Part shown: positions 55,189 to 64,000 of the stretch, one piece after another | Position numbering within the stretch: the stretch's first letter is position 1 | How the letters are laid out: the number at the start of each line of letters is the position of its first letter | Source: Betaproteobacteria bacterium HGW-Betaproteobacteria-16 | Lineage (GTDB): Bacteria > Pseudomonadota > Gammaproteobacteria > Burkholderiales > Burkholderiaceae_C | Direction of reading: 5' to 3' | Length of the DNA: 64,000 nucleotides | Assembly: GCA_002840835.1 (NCBI GenBank) | Contig: PHCQ01000019.1 | Coordinates: 1 to 64,000, forward strand | The notes under the pieces: model-generated | What the model saw: only the letters and a program-made list of their open reading frames with translations | What the model was told of the DNA's origin: nothing | Database searches by the model: none | Made by a program: the position numbers and the translations under genes

Positions 55189-55350
55189 ATGAAACTCTTG
55201 TACGGCCTCTTTGGCGCTGTCGTGATGATGGCTTTCCTGGCCAGCTTCGTCATCAAGATCAAGGAGCCCGCCATGATCGTGGTGGTGCTGATCGGCGTGG
55301 CCATGATGGTGGTCGACCTCTGGCAGTCGCGCAACGAGTCCGACAGCTGA
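55189..55350 (+). CDS. Small two-helix membrane protein (53 residues)
   Basis: MKLLYGLFGAVVMMAFLASF opens a hydrophobic segment, a short VIKIKEP turn follows, then MIVVVLIGVAMMVVDLW and a charged SRNESDS end. AAGGAG lies 7 bases before ATG 55189, and the gene starts 25 bases after the amidase stop, with third-position GC like its neighbours. It reads as a real small inner-membrane protein ending the TRAP-amidase operon. Function unknown. Confidence 0.75.
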   Translation: MKLLYGLFGAVVMMAFLASFVIKIKEPAMIVVVLIGVAMMVVDLWQSRNESDS

Positions 55351-56038
55351 ATTCTGGATCGACCGACTGATGCCGGCGGATTTGCCGGGCGCTGGTGGGC
55401 GTCTGGTCCGTAGGGCAGGGTTTGTGCGCCTTGGCCTGCTTGTGTTGATGGGGGGCTACTTGAGGCAGGAGGCTGCCGCAGCTTGTGGGGCAGTTGCAGG
55501 CTGAACTGAGACACTCGATACCGCCATCCCGAAAGCTTGCGCTTTTCATCACCGGGAATTCGAAAGCCAGCTCTTGTGCGACTGCAGTGCCGCAAAGACT
55601 TGACACCCGGCAAACTGCGGTCGCGCCGCTCTATCCCCTGCATATGCCGTCCTTCGAAGGCGCCTTCATCTCTAGTTTCTGGCGACCTGAAGCACGGGCG
55701 GGGCTACCAACTCGGTCATGCACCTGAAATGCTCTGGGTCGCATTCGCGGATTAGAGATAGGTCCTCTTGAAGTATTGCCGGCGTCTCCGATAAGAGGGA
55801 TGGATCATGACACTGGCACAGACGCTCAAGTCAGCGCTCGCCATTCAGTTCCGGCCAGCCTCACCTGAGAGCTCAAGGAGATTGACGACTGCGAATAGTT
55901 TATAGAACCGCGGCAAAAGCGCGAGTGCAGCTATGCACAACTTCACGTAATTCCGCCCAAATGGGGAATGCCTTCTGTCGCCTGCCGTTATGATGATTTC
56001 AAGATGTGACCGATCATAGATTGCTGAGGAACGAGTTA
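55351..56038. other. 690-base stretch without a convincing gene
   Basis: Lower GC and weaker codon bias than the flanks. The frames found here are short, with no family motif or credible ribosome binding site, apart from a 32-codon frame at 55807 preceded by AGAGGGATGG that I regard as chance. It marks the left edge of an accessory patch. No repeat, integrase or insertion-sequence end was recognised. Confidence 0.5.
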
Positions 56039-57151
56039 GTGAAACCATATTTGATGACCTTGCTGGCGATGCCAGCCATAGCCCTCGCCACCGAGGTTTC
56101 AAATTGGAGGATTTCCTCGGACATTGATGGGTTCGGACGGAACAACGTCAAAGTCTGCCTGTACCAGACCGGGCAGGGTCCGGATGCCCTGTGGCAAGCA
56201 ATCGAGCCCGCGACCGCCGGCAACGACTGCCATGAACTCGTCGTATTCGACCTGGTGAGTCAGGCTATCTACCTGTCATTTCCTGGATCGATCAACAACC
56301 GGATTTACCAGTGCAGCCCAAGGGTGAAAGTGTCGGGTCGGCATCCGTGCAATTCACTTTTCTTTGTGGGTGGCCCCAGCGACCCCGACAACAGATCTCT
56401 GGACCAAAACAAGCTTAGGGCGACCCTTGTGAGTTCTGGAGGCATGGCGATGGCCACGCAGATGATCACATCCAATGCCGAGGCCGCCCGCAAGGATTGC
56501 CAGAGTCGCCTGGATGCAGCCGAGACCGTTCCTGCTGTGCAAGGCGTGATGGGCGAGTGCGAAATGATCCTGGGTGAGGCAGGCAAAGCACAGGCCACAG
56601 GCAAGGTGTCCAGCATGGAGGCTGAAGCACTGCGCCAGGCCGCAACAGCGAAGCGCGAAGCAGAGAGCGCCGCAATGGCGGAATACCGAAACTTGTTTGA
56701 ACTGGCCACTCGCACGCGCGAGGCTCGTCTGCTCGAGCGCTTCATCTCCCGGTACACCGCCCACGATCCGGAGCGACTCGTGCCCAAAGCGATTGAGGTC
56801 CTGGTGGCCAAAAGGAGGCAGAACGAGGCTGCAGCAGAGGAAGCCCGGCGGATTCAGGCCGCAGAAAATGAGAGGAGGGCCATCGAACTGGCAGCTCGCG
56901 AGCGGGAGTTGCAAAAGGCACGTACCCTGGCCAGCCTGGAGCGAAGGATTGCCACATGCAAGACTGCTATCGCGGTCGCTGGTGAAGCCAGAGCACGCGA
57001 ACAGGCGATCTCATCAAGTTCCGGCTACACAAGTCCTTCGACGCTTCGCAGCGCAGCCGCAACGGAATATGACTGCAAGCAAACCATTGCCAACTCGTTT
57101 GCACGCTACCAAGAGCTTGGCGGGTCCAAGACGCTGGGGCAAATAAATTAA
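56039..57151 (+). CDS. Secreted coiled-coil protein of unknown function
   Basis: A 370-residue protein. A signal peptide, MKPYLMTLLAMPAIALA, starts at GTG 56039, with AGGA 10 bases upstream; the frame is open from GTG 56006. The N-terminal third (TEVSNWRISSDIDGFGRNNV onward) has several Cys (CLYQ, DCHEL, YQCSP, PCNSL) and may form a disulfide-bonded domain. Residues about 150-330 are Ala/Glu/Arg-rich helix predicted as coiled coil (AAAEEARRIQAAENERRAIE). The end has two further Cys. Related only in a general way to periplasmic helical proteins. It lies in an accessory patch, convergent with the DUF4041 gene. Confidence 0.65.
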   Translation: MKPYLMTLLAMPAIALATEVSNWRISSDIDGFGRNNVKVCLYQTGQGPDALWQAIEPATAGNDCHELVVFDLVSQAIYLSFPGSINNRIYQCSPRVKVSGRHPCNSLFFVGGPSDPDNRSLDQNKLRATLVSSGGMAMATQMITSNAEAARKDCQSRLDAAETVPAVQGVMGECEMILGEAGKAQATGKVSSMEAEALRQAATAKREAESAAMAEYRNLFELATRTREARLLERFISRYTAHDPERLVPKAIEVLVAKRRQNEAAAEEARRIQAAENERRAIELAARERELQKARTLASLERRIATCKTAIAVAGEARAREQAISSSSGYTSPSTLRSAAATEYDCKQTIANSFARYQELGGSKTLGQIN

Positions 57152-57360
57152 CAAGCACCTTCTGCGCGTTTGCTGCGAGAGGGCTCCTTGGTTTTACGAG
57201 CGGGTGTACGACATCCATCTTTGGCGCGCCGGTCAGGAGCGAATCAGAGCGGTCGCCGCTGTTAGGCGGGGCCGGAAGGCCTAGAACCGCTACAGCAGGC
57301 TGCATTCCAAAGGGGGAATGAGGGCGTCATCTCACCCAACGGGCTGAAGGCGCTCTGCAA

Positions 57361-58716
57361 TCAATGAGCTAAAGCCTTTTCGGTCTCCATGATCTCCTGC
57401 GTGGGCAGGACCATGCGCAGGCTCTCGCGATACTGCTCGGCAGGGGCCTCGTGCGAGACCTCCACCACAGCGTCGTAGTTGGCACGGATGACCGCCTCGA
57501 TTTCGGCGATGTCTGCGCGGAAGAACTCCTTCCTGCCGTTCACCTTGTTCAGGCGTCCTGCAGCAAACCGCTCATGGAGCTTGGCTTCGAGTGCCGGAGC
57601 GTTGTCAGAGAACACCAGTGCGTGAACGTCGAACCAGAAAGGCACTGACGCATCGCCCAGCTCATCGATGCGCTCCAAAGGTTCCAGCCGACGGGTCATG
57701 CCTATCTTGTAGATACCTTCTCCAAACGCACCGATATTGGAGATCACGTAGACGTAACCTGCCTTGGCATTGCGCTCTCGGTAGTCAATCAGCTTTTCCT
57801 CGTTATCCAGCTCGGCTTTACCGGTCTCGACCTCATCGATCTTCAGTTGCAGTGCGGATCGCTCATCCTCGGTGGTGGCCTTGGCCAGCCGCTTGTTGAG
57901 GTCGCTGATGGCCGCAATGAAGTGCCTGCGTTCCTTGTCAATCTTGTCCCGTGCAGCTCGAATCTCCTGCTCGAGCTTCTGCTGTTCGCGCAGTTCCTCT
58001 CTTACGCGCTTGGCCTCTTCCTTCTCCTCCTGCTTCTTGACCTGGTACTCATGGGCCAGCCTGAGCTCATCAAGCTTCAGATTCAAATATTCATCCGACA
58101 GCCGCACCGTCATCACGCGGCCTAACCGGTTGCACGCCTCAAACGACTGGCGGATCCGCTTCTCGCCCAACTCGATATTGTCGAACTTGACGTTGTCCAC
58201 GCAGTAGTCCGCTTCATTATTGAAGGACCGCAGAACCAGTTTGATCATGTCGTTGACCAGCCTCTTTCCCTCGGCCTTGCTGTTGTTGACCGTCCAGCCT
58301 TCGCCTCCGGTGGCGGCCAGACCACCTTTTATCATTGACTTTTGGCGCTCACGTACTGTGCCGAGCCGGGTTTTGTACTCGTGGCTGGCAGTGAACTTGA
58401 ACTTGGGTTCGTAGAGTGCATAGCTTTCGAGGAGAAGAGTCTCTTCAAGCACCAGAACCTCGCTGCGCAGATGAGCAATCTGATTGCGCAGAGAAAACAC
58501 CTCTCTCTGTTCCGCCTCAACCTGCTGGCTAATTGCTGCCAGCGATTGTTTTTCCCGCTCAACGAGCTGCTGAGCCTCCTGAACACCCATGGCGCCGAAC
58601 TTCTTGGCAACCTCCTGAAGTTGCGAATACCGATCTCGCCACTCTCCCAACTGGTTCTCCAGCTCCTGAGCCTTGCGTTTGTGATCAGGGCCTCTTAGGT
58701 AGTCACTCAGCGTCAT
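57361..58716 (-). CDS. DUF4041 protein with C-terminal GIY-YIG (T5orf172/MUG113) nuclease-like domain
   Basis: A 451-residue protein. Residues 1-100 are coiled coil (ELENQLGEWRDRYSQLQEVA). Residues about 100-200 match DUF4041, with YKTRLGTVRERQKSMIKGG and NNEADYCVDNVKFDNIELGE. A second long coiled coil (about 215-300) leads to a GIY-YIG-like end: GYVYVISNIGAFGEGIYKIG then MTRR, a Glu in LEAKLHERF and NGRKEFF. Family members occur in phages and variable regions. ATG 58716 begins 5 bases after the stop of the NEF-repeat gene; TTG 58725 would overlap it. The two form an operon. A DNA-processing or defence role is inference. Confidence 0.8.
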   Translation of the reverse strand: MTLSDYLRGPDHKRKAQELENQLGEWRDRYSQLQEVAKKFGAMGVQEAQQLVEREKQSLAAISQQVEAEQREVFSLRNQIAHLRSEVLVLEETLLLESYALYEPKFKFTASHEYKTRLGTVRERQKSMIKGGLAATGGEGWTVNNSKAEGKRLVNDMIKLVLRSFNNEADYCVDNVKFDNIELGEKRIRQSFEACNRLGRVMTVRLSDEYLNLKLDELRLAHEYQVKKQEEKEEAKRVREELREQQKLEQEIRAARDKIDKERRHFIAAISDLNKRLAKATTEDERSALQLKIDEVETGKAELDNEEKLIDYRERNAKAGYVYVISNIGAFGEGIYKIGMTRRLEPLERIDELGDASVPFWFDVHALVFSDNAPALEAKLHERFAAGRLNKVNGRKEFFRADIAEIEAVIRANYDAVVEVSHEAPAEQYRESLRMVLPTQEIMETEKALAH

Positions 58717-58721
58717 ATGGG

Positions 58722-59135
58722 TCAATAAGTCTCTTTGCAGAGCGCCTTAAGGAGATTGGGAGAAATGGCGCTCTTCATGCTCTCGTTGCTGGTCAGGTAA
58801 CCAAGCAACTTTCGATTCTTGATGAGCATGGGTGGACTTGACGAGAACTCGTTGAAAGGAGAGTTGTTGTTGAACTCATTTCCGAAGGTGGAGAACTCAT
58901 TCCAGATCGACTTGCCGCTGAACTCATTACCGTAGGCCCCGAACTCATTGAATATCGAGTCCCTGTCGAAGCTGCTGGATATTCTTCCGAGATAGGTGTT
59001 GCCACCATCCTGCCCAATGATGACAGCGTCCTGGAGCACATCGCACACCTCCTCTGCATGCGAAACGAGCGTTGTGGCGGTGAGCAACATAGCTACGAAC
59101 AACCGTGTGATGTAACTATTCTTCATGTCAGTCAT
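58722..59135 (-). CDS. Small secreted protein with five NEF repeats
   Basis: A 137-residue protein with signal peptide MKNSYITRLFVAMLLTATTL up to VSHA (ATG 59126; ATG 59135 is adjacent in frame). The mature part has CDVLQDAVIIGQDGGNTYLG followed by five Asn-Glu-Phe triplets at residues 63, 70, 79, 86 and 95, spaced 7, 9, 7, 9, each in an aromatic/Gly/Ser setting (SIFNEFGAYGNEFSGKSIWN). Such tandem N-E-[FY]/G-x-Y repeats occur in scattered bacterial hypothetical proteins. The C-terminus adds a second Cys. It precedes the DUF4041/GIY-YIG gene in an operon. Function unknown. Confidence 0.7.
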   Translation of the reverse strand: MTDMKNSYITRLFVAMLLTATTLVSHAEEVCDVLQDAVIIGQDGGNTYLGRISSSFDRDSIFNEFGAYGNEFSGKSIWNEFSTFGNEFNNNSPFNEFSSSPPMLIKNRKLLGYLTSNESMKSAISPNLLKALCKETY

Positions 59136-59349
59136 ATCTGGCGCATAGTCAAAATTTCGAGCCGTTGCGAATGCTCATTGCTAGGGCTTCATTTGGTCTG
59201 TACCGAAGTTTTGAGAAGACAACAACATTCTGTCCGACGATCCGATTTGCAAATCTCTGTCAGTCGCCGGAAGTGTGCGATGTTTCTCAAGTGAGGCCTC
59301 GGTATCCCCTATGTAGAGGATCCAACAAGGACGGTGAATACACATGTGG
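59136..59349. other. Promoter-side gap upstream of the NEF-repeat gene
   Basis: AT-richer than the surroundings; must hold the promoter of the minus-strand operon. No gene, repeat or clear operator seen. Confidence 0.4.
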
Positions 59350-59515
59350 TGTGGATCGGATAAACGCGTGCTTCAGGATCACGCCGCAATTTCCAGTGGC
59401 CAGCGCATCATCAGCCGCGCGGTGTGTCGCGACAAAATCCTGCACCGGAATTCCTAGTTGCCACCCTGCAGCCTGCCACGGTGCATGACCGCAGCTCCCT
59501 CGATACCGTTCACTG
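59350..59515 (-). pseudogene. Fragment of a DEDDh-type exonuclease (decayed)
   Basis: On the minus strand one frame reads WQAAGWQLGIPVQDFVATHR then AADDALATGNCGVILKHAF. The H-x-A-x-x-D pattern in ATHRAADDALATG is the Exo III motif of the DnaQ/DEDDh family. Neither the first two exonuclease motifs nor a proper start is present, and the frame ends soon on both sides. It looks like a leftover C-terminal piece of a 3'-5' exonuclease or polymerase III epsilon-like gene. Seen by eye only. Confidence 0.4.
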
Positions 59516-59660
59516 ATGCCGCCGCGCTGCCGGATGAGCCGATGTCAGCTCAATGCCAGGCACCGTGAACCCAGCTCCCGGCCGCGACCGACGGCACCCG
59601 CTGCGCAGCCGCCCTCCGAAATCCAGCGCCGACCACTCGCAACGGGTCGTGAGTCAGGTG

Positions 59661-60170
59661 TCAATAGGAACCCATGTAGTCGCGCTTACCGACCTCGACA
59701 CCGTTGTGGCGCAAGATGGCATAGGCGGTGGTCACGTGGAAGAAAAACTGCGGCAGGCCATAGTGCAGAAGATAGGCGGTGGCGGTCAGTGTTTTTTCCT
59801 TTGGGGTGCCGGGGCGCAGAACGATTTCCCGGCTCTCGCTGGAATCAAATTGCTCGGGCTTGAAGGAGCCGATATGGGCCAACGCCTTCTCGATCAACGC
59901 CTGCAAATCCGCGAAGCTGGCCTCTGTGTCGGGCCAGGACGGCACCTCGGCGCCGGCCAGGCGTGAGGCAATGCCCTTGGAAAAGTCCGCAGCGATCTGT
60001 ACCTGACGTATCAGCGGCAACATGTCGGGAAACAGCCGTGCCTGCAGCAGCGCATTGGGATCGATCTTCTTCTGTGTCGCGTGGTCTTCGGCCTTCTTGA
60101 GCACATCCGACAAGGCGCGCAGCATCTGCTGCATGACGGGAACGGAGGCGTTGTAGAGCGGGCTGGTCAT
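59661..60170 (-). CDS. DUF1993 family protein
   Basis: A 169-residue helical protein. MTSPLYNASVPVMQQMLRAL begins the family, with LFPDMLPLIRQVQIAADFSK and a C-terminal YGLPQFFFHVTTAYAILRHN then GVEVGKRDYMG, all hallmarks of DUF1993, a DinB-like four-helix fold. The His residues at the C-terminal helix might bind metal. ATG 60170 is chosen; the frame is open to 60260. Function unknown. Confidence 0.92.
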   Translation of the reverse strand: MTSPLYNASVPVMQQMLRALSDVLKKAEDHATQKKIDPNALLQARLFPDMLPLIRQVQIAADFSKGIASRLAGAEVPSWPDTEASFADLQALIEKALAHIGSFKPEQFDSSESREIVLRPGTPKEKTLTATAYLLHYGLPQFFFHVTTAYAILRHNGVEVGKRDYMGSY

Positions 60171-60264
60171 GGTGATTTCGCTTTCAAATTGGGCACGATT
60201 GCCTTGGCTGGCAGGGCTGGGGCCTTGCCGGGCATGTGAGGCTAACAGCATTGCCTGCATCGAT

Positions 60265-61293
60265 TCAACGCGAAGCCCGCCATTCCCCCGGCGCCATACC
60301 GGTCCAGCCCTTGAACGCGCGAATGAAACTCTTCTCGTTCAAAAACCCGGCCGCCTCGGCTACCTGTTTGATGGGCTTGGCCGTGCGCTGCAGCAGTTCC
60401 ATGGAGCGGTCGCGGCGCACCTCATCTTTCAGTGCCTGCAGCGAAGCCCCCTCCAGTTTCAACTGGCGGTGCAGGGTGCGGGCAGAGAGGTTCAGCAAGG
60501 CGGCCAGGTCGTCGGCGTTGTGGGCGCCCAGTGGCTGGGCCAGCAAGACCTGGCGCACGCGCTGAACCAGCAGGCGGTCGCGGCGGTAGGAGCGCACGGT
60601 CAAGGGCAGTGCGCGTTGCAGCAGTTGGGTCATGGCAAGCTCGTCGCGCTGTACGGGAAGTGCAAGATAGCGGGCATCGAATTCGATGGCGGCATGGGCT
60701 GCATCGAAGGTGCACGGGCCATCAAAAAGCACACGGTAGGCGTCCAGGTGCGGCGGCGGGGAATAGGCAAACTGTGCGCCCTTGAGCGGAATGCGCGAGT
60801 CGATGTACCAGCTGGCCAGGCCATGGATGTTGCGCAACACGGAAACCACACAAAACTCCGTGGGCGGCTTGGGGTTGCGGTGCGGGCGCAGTGCGATGCG
60901 CGCCGTGTCGCCCCCGGTTTCCACCGTCAGGGCGATGTCGTCTGTCAGCAGGCTGTGATGGCGGCACCAGCGGTGCAGCGCCAGGCCCAGCTGCGGTGCG
61001 CTGAGCGAGGCGCGGGCCAGCATGCCGTAGCTGCCCCAGGGCAGGCGGCGGCCGAAGCAGCCCAGCCCTTCGTCGTCAAGCTCGCGCATGGCGGCATCTG
61101 AAATGCGTTCCATCTGCCAGGCGGTGATGCGCGCGTTTGGCTGGTGCAATTGTTCTGGCGCAATCTGTGCCTGGGCCAGGGCCTTGCCCGGGTCCATGCC
61201 GCGCTGTTCATAGGCCCATACCATGGCCCGGGCAAACGCCATGGGCGTGACGGCTGGTGCATCTGTGGTGGGTGGCGGTGGCAGGCTGGTCAT
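60265..61293 (-). CDS. AraC family transcriptional regulator (arabinose-binding-like N-terminal domain, OruR/ArgR-type)
   Basis: A 342-residue regulator. The N-terminal domain (about 15-200) matches PF12625 ([20 protein letters not shown] start, [20 protein letters not shown]). The C-terminal AraC double helix-turn-helix is [20 protein letters not shown] and [20 protein letters not shown], ending [15 protein letters not shown] 61293 starts just before the conserved domain. It is divergent from the acyl-CoA synthetase gene and so is probably the activator of the leucine/isovalerate pathway genes at the window end. Confidence 0.93.
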   Translation of the reverse strand: MTSLPPPPTTDAPAVTPMAFARAMVWAYEQRGMDPGKALAQAQIAPEQLHQPNARITAWQMERISDAAMRELDDEGLGCFGRRLPWGSYGMLARASLSAPQLGLALHRWCRHHSLLTDDIALTVETGGDTARIALRPHRNPKPPTEFCVVSVLRNIHGLASWYIDSRIPLKGAQFAYSPPPHLDAYRVLFDGPCTFDAAHAAIEFDARYLALPVQRDELAMTQLLQRALPLTVRSYRRDRLLVQRVRQVLLAQPLGAHNADDLAALLNLSARTLHRQLKLEGASLQALKDEVRRDRSMELLQRTAKPIKQVAEAAGFLNEKSFIRAFKGWTGMAPGEWRASR

Positions 61294-61325
61294 GCGGCCA
61301 GTGTGCCCGAACGGTGGCGTGATTT

Positions 61326-61368
61326 GCAACCAATGTGGCAACCAGTGACGTGCCTGTGCACCTATGCT
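61326..61368 (+). promoter_or_regulatory. Candidate AraC site and -10 element before the acyl-CoA synthetase gene
   Basis: Direct repeats GCAACCA at 61326-61332 and 61338-61344 (12-base period) overlap the -35 position of a TATGCT -10 element at 61363-61368. Direct repeats at -35 are the usual site of AraC-type activators. Confidence 0.4.
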
Positions 61369-61428
61369 TGTGCCTTGGTCCGCCCCAGGCCACACAGGGT
61401 GCGCCGCAGAACCGCAGGAGACAACACC

Positions 61429-63159
61429 ATGAGCACCGCTAGCATCGCCGCGCCATTGACGCAGAGTCTGGCCGTTGGCGCCACCGACGTGCCGCTGATC
61501 GAGTTGACCATTGGCGCGCATTTTGATTCCATGGCGGCGCGGCAGCCTGACCGCGAAGCCCTGGTCAGCGTCCATCAGGACCTGCGCTACACCTACCGCG
61601 AACTGCAGACGCAAGCCAACCGTCTGGCCAGTGCGCTGCTGCGCCAGAACCTGCAGCCCGGCGACCGCGTGGGCATCTGGTCGCACAACAACGCCGAATG
61701 GGTGCTGATGCAGCTGGCCACGGCCAAGGCCGGCCTGGTGCTGGTCAACATCAACCCGGCCTACCGCACCAGCGAGGTGGAATACGCGCTCAACAAGGTG
61801 GGCTGCAAGCTGCTGGTGACCATGGCGAAGTTCAAGACCAGCGACTACCTGGGCATGCTGCGCGAACTGGCGCCCGAATGGGCCAGCTCGGCACCCGGAC
61901 AGCTGCAGGCGAAACGGCTGCCCAGCCTGCACACCGTGGTGTGGATCGACGGCCCGGCAGACGCACCTGAGCTGGACACCGCCGGCCTGTTGCCGTTTTC
62001 TGCCCTGATGGCCCAGGGCGACGAACACGACCCGCGGGTGGCCGAGGTGGGCGCCACGCTCAAGGCCAGCGACCCCATCAACATCCAGTTCACCAGCGGC
62101 ACCACCGGCTTCCCCAAGGGCGCCACGCTCACGCACCGCAACATCCTCAACAACGGCTTCTTCATTGGCGAATGCATGAAGCTCACACCGGCCGACCGCC
62201 TGTGCATTCCGGTGCCGCTGTACCACTGCTTCGGCATGGTGTTGGGCAACCTGGCCTGCTTCACACACGGTGCCACCGTGGTGTATCCGAACGACGGCTT
62301 CGACCCGCTCACGGTGCTGCAGACGGTGCAGGCTGAAAAATGCACCGGGCTGCACGGCGTGCCCACCATGTTCATCGCCGAGCTGGACCACCCGCGTTTC
62401 AAGGAATTCGACCTGTCCACCCTGCGCACCGGCATCATGGCCGGCTCGCCGTGCCCCATCGAGGTGATGAAGCGCGTGGTCAGCGACATGCACCTGTCCG
62501 ACATCACCATTGCCTACGGCATGACCGAAACCAGCCCGGTGAGCTGCCAGAGCAGCACCGACACACCGCTGGACAAGCGCGTGTCCACGGTGGGGGTGGT
62601 GCAGCCGCACCTGGAAGTGAAGATCGTGCACCCGGACACCGGCGCGGTGATGCCGCCCGGCGAGTCCGGCGAACTGTGCACGCGCGGCTATTCGGTGATG
62701 CACGGCTACTGGGACGATCCGGCCAAGACGGCGGAGGCGATCGACGCCGAGGGCTGGATGCACACCGGCGACCTGGCCACCATGGACGCCGAGGGCTATG
62801 TGAACATCGTCGGTCGCATCAAGGACATGGTGATTCGCGGCGGTGAAAACATCTACCCGCGCGAGATCGAAGAATTTCTGTACCGCCACCCCGCCGTGCA
62901 GGACGTGCAGGTGGTGGGTGTGCCCGATGCGAAGTACGGCGAGGAGCTGTGCGCCTGGATCGTTTTGAAGCCTGGGCAAGCGCTGGATGAATCCGCCGTG
63001 CGCGATTTCTGCCAGGGCCGCATTGCACACTACAAGGTGCCGCGCCACATCCGGTTTGTGGAGAGCTTCCCCATGACCGTGACTGGCAAGATCCAGAAAT
63101 TCAAGATCCGCGATGCGATGAAGGAACAGCTGGGGCTGGCCGAGCAAACGACCGCGTGA
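61429..63159 (+). CDS. Acyl-CoA synthetase (AMP-binding), leucine/isovalerate pathway type
   Basis: A 576-residue adenylate-forming ligase. Motif A3 is [12 protein letters not shown]5 is [10 protein letters not shown]7 is [20 protein letters not shown] and A10 is the Lys in [25 protein letters not shown] and the overall length match the acyl-CoA ligase usually found with isovaleryl-CoA dehydrogenase and methylcrotonyl-CoA carboxylase. GGAG lies 8 bases before ATG 61429; the longer open frame runs through the divergent promoter. The carboxylase beta gene begins 37 bases after its stop. Likely substrates are short or medium fatty acids. Confidence 0.93.
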   Translation: MSTASIAAPLTQSLAVGATDVPLIELTIGAHFDSMAARQPDREALVSVHQDLRYTYRELQTQANRLASALLRQNLQPGDRVGIWSHNNAEWVLMQLATAKAGLVLVNINPAYRTSEVEYALNKVGCKLLVTMAKFKTSDYLGMLRELAPEWASSAPGQLQAKRLPSLHTVVWIDGPADAPELDTAGLLPFSALMAQGDEHDPRVAEVGATLKASDPINIQFTSGTTGFPKGATLTHRNILNNGFFIGECMKLTPADRLCIPVPLYHCFGMVLGNLACFTHGATVVYPNDGFDPLTVLQTVQAEKCTGLHGVPTMFIAELDHPRFKEFDLSTLRTGIMAGSPCPIEVMKRVVSDMHLSDITIAYGMTETSPVSCQSSTDTPLDKRVSTVGVVQPHLEVKIVHPDTGAVMPPGESGELCTRGYSVMHGYWDDPAKTAEAIDAEGWMHTGDLATMDAEGYVNIVGRIKDMVIRGGENIYPREIEEFLYRHPAVQDVQVVGVPDAKYGEELCAWIVLKPGQALDESAVRDFCQGRIAHYKVPRHIRFVESFPMTVTGKIQKFKIRDAMKEQLGLAEQTTA

Positions 63160-63196
63160 CCCTTTCCACAGACACCATTCCCACCGGACCAACGAA

Positions 63197-64000
63197 ATGA
63201 CGATCCTGGAAACCCAACTCAACGCCCGCTCCGCCGACTTCCAGACCAATGCCGCAGCCATGCGTGCCGTGGTTGAAGACCTGCAGAAGCAGATCGCCCG
63301 CAGCGCACTCGGTGGCGGCGAGGCCGCGCGTGCCAAGCACGCCGCGCGCGGCAAACTGCTGCCGCGCGACCGGGTGCAGATGCTGCTGGACCCCGGCACC
63401 CCCTTCCTGGAGCTGAGCCCGCTGGCGGCGATGAACATGTACCCGGACCGCGACGGCAGCGACAGCGCGCCCTGCGCTGGTGTGATCACCGGCATCGGGC
63501 GCGTGAGCGGGGTGGACTGCCTGATCGTGTGCAACGACGCCACCGTGAAGGGCGGTACCTATTACCCCATGACGGTGAAGAAACACCTGCGCGCGCAAGA
63601 GGTGGCGATGCAGAATAACCTCACCTGCATCTACCTGGTGGACTCTGGCGGCGCCAACCTGCTCAACCAGGACGACGTGTTCCCCGACCGAGACCACTTC
63701 GGCCGCATCTTCTACAACCAGGCCAACATGTCGGCCAACGGCATCGCGCAGATCGCGGTGGTGATGGGCTCCTGCACCGCCGGTGGCGCTTACGTGCCTG
63801 CCATGAGCGACGAGACCATCATCGTGAAGAACCAGGGCACCATCTTCCTCGGCGGCCCGCCGCTGGTGAAAGCCGCCATTGGCGAAATCGTCAGCGCCGA
63901 AGACCTGGGCGGTGGCGATGTGCATACGCGCCTCTCCGGCGTGGCCGATCACCTCGCGCAGAACGACGCGCACGCCATCGCGCTGGCGCGCCAAGCCGTG
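63197..64000 (+). CDS. liuB: Methylcrotonyl-CoA carboxylase beta (carboxyltransferase) subunit, 3' end outside window
   Basis: Carboxyltransferase of leucine degradation that moves CO2 from biotin to 3-methylcrotonyl-CoA. The first 268 residues are visible and the frame is still open at the window edge. [20 protein letters not shown] begins the protein. Landmarks are [60 protein letters not shown], and [20 protein letters not shown] with the oxyanion-forming Gly-Gly. The pattern ([19 protein letters not shown]) separates it from propionyl-CoA carboxylase. It follows the acyl-CoA synthetase in what should be a liu operon. Confidence 0.95.
   Translation, partial: MTILETQLNARSADFQTNAAAMRAVVEDLQKQIARSALGGGEAARAKHAARGKLLPRDRVQMLLDPGTPFLELSPLAAMNMYPDRDGSDSAPCAGVITGIGRVSGVDCLIVCNDATVKGGTYYPMTVKKHLRAQEVAMQNNLTCIYLVDSGGANLLNQDDVFPDRDHFGRIFYNQANMSANGIAQIAVVMGSCTAGGAYVPAMSDETIIVKNQGTIFLGGPPLVKAAIGEIVSAEDLGGGDVHTRLSGVADHLAQNDAHAIALARQAV

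Noticed and set aside
60265..63543. Single 1092-codon minus-strand frame suggesting a giant AraC fusion
   Set aside because: Only the last 342 codons carry AraC domains; the rest is antisense to the acyl-CoA synthetase and liuB genes.

Overview
The window is high-GC chromosomal DNA, densely coding on both strands. Protein content points to a betaproteobacterium of the order Burkholderiales, most likely family Comamonadaceae (Hydrogenophaga-like). The grounds are the NtrY-type kinase with a short Fis-type regulator next to a DUF4390 gene, the DUF6352 protein, fused IcmF, PHA granule proteins, the phasin and TRAP genes. No rRNA, CRISPR array, insertion sequence or intact prophage was seen. The only RNA gene is tRNA-Phe(GAA).

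Layout. 1-9.3 kb: the 3' end of rpoC with a strong terminator, lemA, an M48 peptidase, rsmB, a DUF4390 exported protein, a NtrY-like kinase with its short regulator, then tRNA-Phe. 9.3-16.3 kb: a PAP2 membrane protein, a small lipoprotein, a DUF6352 protein and, convergent with it, a 1369-residue five-PAS/GAF histidine kinase. 16.3-22.2 kb: a ppk2-icmF operon behind a perfect 22-bp palindrome, then a CsoR-family regulator with a persulfide dioxygenase-rhodanese fusion. 22.3-26.9 kb: an alpha-hydroxyketone (Lqs/Cqs-type) quorum-sensing locus made of synthase, response regulator, six-helix sensor kinase and a LuxR-type regulator. The synthase leader and the luxR start carry the same inverted repeat. 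26.9-43 kb: coaX, then storage-lipid functions (wax ester synthase/DGAT, acyl-CoA-binding protein, PHA-granule protein, patatin, phasin, and a two-domain fatty acyl-CoA reductase). Among these lie a molybdopterin oxidoreductase/aminopeptidase operon, an orphan periplasmic binding protein, and M20 and M14-like hydrolases. 43-47.5 kb: trkA followed by two different trkH genes. 47.8-55.4 kb: a GST, a rhodanese, YchJ, a HAD phosphatase, a TRAP transporter with an amidase and a small membrane protein. 55.4-59.7 kb: a low-density accessory patch with unrecognised secreted proteins, a DUF4041/GIY-YIG protein and a decayed exonuclease fragment. 59.7-64 kb: DUF1993, an AraC regulator, an acyl-CoA synthetase and the start of the methylcrotonyl-CoA carboxylase beta subunit (leucine catabolism).

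Themes. Acyl-CoA metabolism recurs: IcmF, the liu genes, acyl-CoA ligase, ACBP, FAR, WS/DGAT and PHA proteins. Together FAR and WS/DGAT would allow wax ester storage alongside PHA. The quorum-sensing locus is the most complete candidate system. A GC-rich intergenic repeat family of about 100-140 bp, built round a GGCCCGGC-AAAG-CCGGTTCC type core, sits in at least five gene-end gaps.

Limits. Family calls come from reading motifs and remembered family sequences, with no database search. Start codons were chosen from ribosome binding sites, signal peptides and family length.
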